DNA of 10,422 nt from Candidatus Peribacteria bacterium (GTDB taxonomy: Bacteria > Patescibacteriota > Gracilibacteria > UBA1369 > LOWO2-01-FULL-3), in NCBI GenBank assembly GCA_943359415.1, contig CALRHQ010000033.1:1-10422 (forward strand). Reading direction: 5' to 3'. This document shows, piece by piece, positions 7,027-10,422 of this stretch. Below the pieces are notes generated by a model. It was given only the letters and a program-made list of their open reading frames with translations. It was not told the DNA's origin and did not search any database. How positions within the stretch are numbered: position 1 is the stretch's first letter; every line of letters begins with the position of its first letter. Position numbers and translations under genes: made by a program.

Positions 7027-7731
7027 ATGAAAAGATTTCAGGAAATAGATTTGTTCAGAGGAATCGCAGTAGTAGGAATGATAAGCTTTCATGCAATTTT
7101 TGCATTAAATTTTTTAAATATAATCCACACAAATATTTTTTCTGATATATGGCTTCCATATACACGATTTATACAATTCACATTCTTGGGAGTTGTAGGA
7201 GTTTCCATGGCAATCTCAAAAAAAACTTATATAGGTCAAATAAAAAGAGCGTTAAAAGTTTTTGCAGGAGCTATAATTGTAACAATTTTTACATACATAG
7301 CAGCTCGCGATTATTATATAATATTTGGAATTCTTCACTTGATTGCAGTTAGCATTTTCGTTTTGGCTGCAATAAAAAATAAAAAATATATGGGATTGAT
7401 TTTAGGTCTTTTCATAATTTCGATTTGGCTTTTTATAAAGAATATAGAGTCTGCAAATATTTTACTTTTCATAATAGGATTTAAGAACACGACAATTGCC
7501 ACACTGGATTATTTTCCAATACTTCCATGGTTGGCAGTGCCGTGTTTCGGGCTTGAAATAGGGCACTACCTCTATAGAGATAATGCCCCGATCATCGATA
7601 CAAAATGTCCAAAACTTTTGCGTCCGATTTTATTTTTAGGACGTCATTCACTACTTGTATATCTCATTCACGTTCCAATAATACTTATTCTGATATTTAT
7701 TTTTCAGACTTTTCTTCGAGTTTTACAGTGA
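7027..7731 (+). CDS. DUF1624-type (heparan-alpha-glucosaminide N-acetyltransferase-like) membrane protein
   Basis: The 234-residue protein has about seven hydrophobic segments. The N-terminal RFQEIDLFRGIAVVGMISFH, the central YYIIFGILHLIAVS (96-109, with conserved His104), DYFPILPWLAVPCFGLEIG (161-179) and the C-terminal LGRHSLLVYLIHVP (204-217) match the HGSNAT-like catalytic domain family DUF1624/YeiB. Relatives are thought to move acyl groups onto extracytoplasmic sugars or polymers, but most bacterial members are untested, so the substrate is not assignable. It begins 3 bp after the rluA-like stop with no SD. Its last 35 bp (7697-7731) overlap the 3' end of the convergent htrA. It ends on TGA followed at once by TAG. 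Confidence 0.75.
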   Translation: MKRFQEIDLFRGIAVVGMISFHAIFALNFLNIIHTNIFSDIWLPYTRFIQFTFLGVVGVSMAISKKTYIGQIKRALKVFAGAIIVTIFTYIAARDYYIIFGILHLIAVSIFVLAAIKNKKYMGLILGLFIISIWLFIKNIESANILLFIIGFKNTTIATLDYFPILPWLAVPCFGLEIGHYLYRDNAPIIDTKCPKLLRPILFLGRHSLLVYLIHVPIILILIFIFQTFLRVLQ

Positions 7732-8896
7732 TAGTTTTTTCTTCACCTTTGTGTAGAATTTTCATTTTCACACTATCACCAATATTTTTCTTGGCGATCA
7801 AATTTGGCAATGAAACACTATCATCGAGTTTTACAGAATCAACTTCAAGTATAATATCATTTTCATTAATACCAGCCTTATCAGCAGGTGATCCTGGAAC
7901 AATTGCAAGGTCTTCAGGTTTCTCACCACGTAGTACAAGTACTCCATAATCTACAGATAAATTATTGGCATCTTGAATCTGTTTTGTTATTGGAACAAAT
8001 CTTACTCCAAGAAATGGACGAACTATTTTTCCTGTTTTCTTTACGGAATCAAAAATACTTTTTACAGTATTTGCAGGGAGTGAAAATCCAATATTTTCTG
8101 CATTCGCAACAGCAACATTTACTCCAATCACATTTCCGTGAATATCAAGAAGAGGTCCGCCGGAATTTCCAGGATTGATTGCGGCATCAGTTTGTATTAC
8201 ACCTTCAAGTTTTTCAGACATTCCACGTCCATCTCCTGCCGTGATTTTTCTTGAAAGTCCGGAAACAACTCCTACGGAAACAGAATTCCTAAACTCAAGA
8301 AGAGGGCTGCCTATAGCTATCGCAGTCTGTCCAACTTGAAGAAGATCACTATCAGCAAAATTCAAAAATGGGATATTTTTTGCCTCTATTTTTATAACCG
8401 CAATGTCGTTCAAAGAATCTCTTGCGATAACTTTTGCAGGATATTTTGTTTTTCCATCATTCATGATTACGGTATATTCAGCGGTTTCATCGGAAACCAC
8501 ATGTCTATTTGTAATAATATATCCATCATCAGAAACTACAAATCCGCTACCTCCACCGACTTCTTTTTTTTCTGTACCATTTTGTCTATATTGAGGTACC
8601 TGAAAATTAAAAGGACTATTTTCTCCAAAAGGATTTGAATAATATTGCTCAAGAATAGGTACATCCTTTGTAATGACGATAGATACAGTAGAATCTTTAG
8701 CCTTTTTTACGGTATCTATAACAAGTTGTTCTTGAGAGGTGACATTTTGAATAACTTCATTTTTATTTATCGCTGTATTCGCTGAAGAATATTGATTCGG
8801 TTGATATGCAAAAGCAACAACTCCAACGATAACAAGAGCGGTAACTCCACCGGAAACAGCCCCGATAATAATGTCTTTTGAGTAACTTTTTTTCAT
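7697..8896 (-). CDS. htrA: HtrA/DegP-like membrane-anchored serine protease with one PDZ domain
   Basis: The 399 residues are counted from the ATG at 8896; the upstream in-frame GTG at 8926 falls inside the CIRCE operator and is rejected. A single transmembrane segment (about 9-31) anchors a low-complexity linker and a trypsin-like protease. The catalytic triad is complete: His132 in TNRHVV, Asp164 in LNDIAVIKI and Ser245 in NPGNSGGPL. One PDZ domain follows (about 295-390, with RPFLGVRF, GSPADKAGINENDIILEVD and the usual C-terminal strands). This is the DegS/HtrA layout of most Gram-positive and CPR homologues, and it degrades or refolds damaged envelope proteins outside the membrane. The promoter carries a CIRCE element overlapping the -10, so repression by HrcA and heat induction are expected. 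The 3' end overlaps the DUF1624 gene by 35 bp. No SD is visible in the roughly 29-nt leader. Confidence 0.95.
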   Translation of the reverse strand: MKKSYSKDIIIGAVSGGVTALVIVGVVAFAYQPNQYSSANTAINKNEVIQNVTSQEQLVIDTVKKAKDSTVSIVITKDVPILEQYYSNPFGENSPFNFQVPQYRQNGTEKKEVGGGSGFVVSDDGYIITNRHVVSDETAEYTVIMNDGKTKYPAKVIARDSLNDIAVIKIEAKNIPFLNFADSDLLQVGQTAIAIGSPLLEFRNSVSVGVVSGLSRKITAGDGRGMSEKLEGVIQTDAAINPGNSGGPLLDIHGNVIGVNVAVANAENIGFSLPANTVKSIFDSVKKTGKIVRPFLGVRFVPITKQIQDANNLSVDYGVLVLRGEKPEDLAIVPGSPADKAGINENDIILEVDSVKLDDSVSLPNLIAKKNIGDSVKMKILHKGEEKTITVKLEEKSEK

Positions 8897-8919
8897 ATAA
8901 ACATTAATTAATAAATAGA

Positions 8920-8946
8920 TTAGCACCCGCTATCTTAGAGTGCTAA
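8920..8946 (-). promoter_or_regulatory. CIRCE operator (HrcA binding site) of htrA
   Basis: Read on the minus strand the site is TTAGCACTC-N9-GGGTGCTAA, against the consensus TTAGCACTC-N9-GAGTGCTAA. That is 17 of 18 arm positions with the exact 9-bp spacer. It covers the -10 box and the start of transcription of htrA, an ideal place for HrcA repression. The hrcA gene itself is not in this window. Confidence 0.92.
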
Positions 8947-8960
8947 AAAAAGACTGTCAA
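8932..8960 (-). promoter_or_regulatory. htrA promoter
   Basis: On the minus strand, a perfect TTGACA (8955-8960) is followed after exactly 17 bp by TAAGAT (8932-8937, four of six matches). The predicted start is near 8925, giving a leader of about 29 nt that includes the second CIRCE arm. The overlap with CIRCE supports its being genuine. Confidence 0.75.
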
Positions 8961-8980
8961 TGGCTCAGGCTAAATTAATG

Positions 8981-9011
8981 TTGACATTCCATACAGGAAG
9001 AATAGTCTAAT
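8981..9011 (+). promoter_or_regulatory. Candidate promoter of mnmA-ispG
   Basis: TTGACA (8981-8986) is followed after 19 bp by TCTAAT (9006-9011, five of six matches). The spacing is longer than ideal. CATAAT at 9023-9028 is an alternative -10 and would make the transcript nearly leaderless. The -10 region lies in a perfect inverted repeat, TCTAAT-AATA-ATTAGA (9006-9021), which could be an operator. Confidence 0.4.
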
Positions 9012-9041
9012 AATAATTAGAACATAATCTTGAGAAAAGTT

Positions 9042-10094
9042 ATGAAAGTAGCAGTACTCCTTTCGGGAGGAGTGGATAGTTCGGTTGCACTTAAATTACT
9101 TCAAAAAAAAGGCTGTGATATCACGGCCTTTTACTTGAAAATCTGGCTTGAGGATGAGATGTCTTTCATGGGGCAGTGTCCATGGGAAGAAGATTTGAAA
9201 TATGTCCGTGAAGTATGTAACAAAGAAAAAATTCCTTTGAAAGTAGTGCCGATGCAAAAGGAATATTTTGATACGGTCGTGAAATACACTATTGAAGAAG
9301 TGAAAAAAGGACGCACTCCAAATCCGGATATTATGTGTAACAACAATATAAAATTCGGACTCTTTATCTCTAAAATAGATAAGAGTTTTGATAAAGTTGC
9401 GACAGGGCATTATGCGCAAGTTGTGAAGAAATCAGGGAAATATTTTTTAAAATCATCTCCAGACAAAATAAAAGATCAGACTTATTTCCTCTCAAGATTA
9501 AGCCAGAAACAGTTAGCTCGTGCAGAGTTTCCGATAGGTCATTTGGAGAAAAAACAAGTAAGGAAATATGCTGAAAAATTCGATTTGCCAAATAAAAACA
9601 GAAAAGATAGCCAGGGGATTTGTTTTCTTGGAAAATTAAAATATAGTGATTTTTTGAAACATTATTTGGGAGAAAAAAAAGGAGAGATTTTGGAATATGA
9701 AACAGGTGAAAAAATGGGAGAACACGAAGGGACGTATTATTACACGATAGGTCAAAGAAAGGGGATACAACTTGGCGGTGGGCCATGGTATGTAGTGGAA
9801 AAGGATCTCAAAAAAAACATAGTTTTTATTTCAAAAAACTATCACGATAAAACTAAAAAAAGGAATGAATTTGAAATTTCAGATTACAATTTTTTTGGTG
9901 GGGCATTGCCTTCAAATACAAATTTGAAAGTAAAACTTCGTCACGGAGAAAAAATGTATATCGCAAAAATTACAAAAATAAATTCAAAAAGAGCAAAAGT
10001 TAAAATCAATAAAAACGACCAAGGGATCGCAAAAGGACAGTTTGCAGTTTTCTATAGAAATGATTTATGCTTAGGTTCAGCCGTAATAGATTAA
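9042..10094 (+). CDS. mnmA: tRNA-specific 2-thiouridylase
   Basis: The protein has 350 residues from the ATG at 9042. The TTG at 9030 would add four residues ahead of the standard MKVAVLLSGGVDSS opening and is less likely. MnmA adenylates and thiolates U34 of tRNA Lys, Glu and Gln. The PP-loop SGGVDSS (8-14) binds ATP. The catalytic nucleophile Cys99 is in NPDIMCN, and the second catalytic Cys194 is in DSQGICFLG. GHYAQ (122-126), KDQTYFLS and YTIGQRKG (about 239-246) are further family marks, followed by the C-terminal beta domains. Residues 34-51 (IWLEDEMSFMGQCPWEED) form an acidic/CPW segment absent from E. coli MnmA. A weak GAG (9032-9034) eight bases before the ATG is the closest thing to an SD in the window. 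ispG follows after 2 bp. Confidence 0.95.
   Translation: MKVAVLLSGGVDSSVALKLLQKKGCDITAFYLKIWLEDEMSFMGQCPWEEDLKYVREVCNKEKIPLKVVPMQKEYFDTVVKYTIEEVKKGRTPNPDIMCNNNIKFGLFISKIDKSFDKVATGHYAQVVKKSGKYFLKSSPDKIKDQTYFLSRLSQKQLARAEFPIGHLEKKQVRKYAEKFDLPNKNRKDSQGICFLGKLKYSDFLKHYLGEKKGEILEYETGEKMGEHEGTYYYTIGQRKGIQLGGGPWYVVEKDLKKNIVFISKNYHDKTKKRNEFEISDYNFFGGALPSNTNLKVKLRHGEKMYIAKITKINSKRAKVKINKNDQGIAKGQFAVFYRNDLCLGSAVID
9107..9132 (+). repeat. Terminator-like inverted repeat inside the 5' part of mnmA
   Basis: Twenty-six bases form a nearly perfect palindrome: AAAAGGCTGTGAT against ATCACGGCCTTTT, with 12 Watson-Crick pairs and one G-U pair across 13 positions. The GC-containing stem is followed by TTTT, so it resembles a short intrinsic terminator or attenuator. 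It lies over codons 22-31. Function is unproven and chance is possible. Confidence 0.45.
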
Positions 10095-10096
10095 AT

Positions 10097-10422
10097 ATGA
10101 AATCAGAAATAGTACAAATAGGAAAAGTGAAAATAGGAGGAGGCCTTCCGATAGTAATTCAATCCATGACGGACACTCCGACTGCAGATGTAACCGCAAC
10201 AGTAAAGCAATGTATTGAGCTTTACGATGCTGGTGCAGAAATAGTAAGAATCACAGTAAATGACGATGCTTCTGCAAAAGCTGTTCCGGAAATAAGAAAA
10301 ATATTGAACAAAAAAGGCTATGAAAACATGGCACTGGTTGGAGATTTTCATTTTAACGGACATATTTTATTAAATAAATATCCACTTCTCCTAAAAGCAC
10401 TGGATAAATTCAGAGTAAATCC
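10097..10422 (+). CDS. ispG: 4-hydroxy-3-methylbut-2-enyl diphosphate synthase, N-terminal part
   Basis: The first 108 residues of IspG (GcpE) are present; the gene runs off the right edge. The enzyme is a 4Fe-4S protein that converts 2-C-methyl-D-erythritol 2,4-cyclodiphosphate to HMBPP in the non-mevalonate isoprenoid pathway. Seen are VKIGGGLPIVIQSMTDTPT near the start, the DAGAEIVRITV strand and LVGDFHFNGH (about residues 83-92), followed by ALDKFRVNP. The GDFHFNGH form is that of alphaproteobacteria, Rickettsia and plants; the common E. coli/Bacillus form reads ADIHFDYR. The three iron-sulfur Cys ligands lie beyond the window. It starts 2 bp after mnmA without an SD, so it is probably translated from the mnmA transcript. 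Confidence 0.93.
   Translation, partial: MKSEIVQIGKVKIGGGLPIVIQSMTDTPTADVTATVKQCIELYDAGAEIVRITVNDDASAKAVPEIRKILNKKGYENMALVGDFHFNGHILLNKYPLLLKALDKFRVN

Noticed and set aside
8897..8926. GTG start at 8926 for htrA
   Set aside because: It lies inside the CIRCE element at the predicted transcription start. The ATG at 8896 gives the usual MKK plus membrane anchor.
1..10422. Possible UGA-to-Gly recoding as in Gracilibacteria and Absconditabacteria
   Set aside because: All recognised genes are intact with the standard code, contain no in-frame UGA, and the DUF1624 gene ends on UGA followed by UAG.

Overview
The window is an AT-rich, densely coding bacterial chromosome segment. The genes use the standard genetic code: no in-frame UGA is needed in any of them and one gene ends on UGA. 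There are no RNA genes, CRISPR arrays, insertion sequences or integrase genes. Short intergenic gaps, almost no recognisable Shine-Dalgarno sequences, a Gmad2-domain anchored protein and an MnmA with an extra acidic/CPW segment suggest a Patescibacteria/CPR-type organism or another low-GC lineage. This placement is an inference with low to moderate confidence.

Layout. (1) Positions 2-2709, plus strand: a cytosine-deaminase-like amidohydrolase cut by the left edge, argininosuccinate lyase (argH) and a membrane-anchored Gmad2 protein, with gaps of 7 and 10 bp. (2) Positions 2725-5754, minus strand: AhpC-type peroxiredoxin, then an HI0933/BaiN-type flavoprotein, then an MFS transporter, with gaps of 9 and 6 bp. 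This looks like one redox/export operon. (3) Positions 5867-7731, plus strand: a stand-alone receiver-domain protein, then an RluA-family pseudouridine synthase and a DUF1624-type membrane protein. The receiver and rluA-like genes each have a promoter -10 box ending 6-8 nt before the ATG, which suggests leaderless mRNAs. (4) Positions 7697-8896, minus strand: an HtrA/DegP-like serine protease whose promoter carries a near-perfect CIRCE operator, so it is probably repressed by HrcA and induced by heat. (5) Positions 9042-10422, plus strand: mnmA (tRNA 2-thiouridylase) and the start of ispG (MEP isoprenoid pathway), 2 bp apart and divergent from htrA.

Taken together this is mostly housekeeping: arginine biosynthesis, peroxide defence, RNA modification, envelope protein quality control and isoprenoid synthesis. 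The most distinctive points are the CIRCE element on htrA, the leaderless promoter architecture with a general lack of SD sequences, and the amidohydrolase, which carries Gln at the catalytic Glu position and lacks the usual C-terminal part. No clearly new defence or mobile system is visible.
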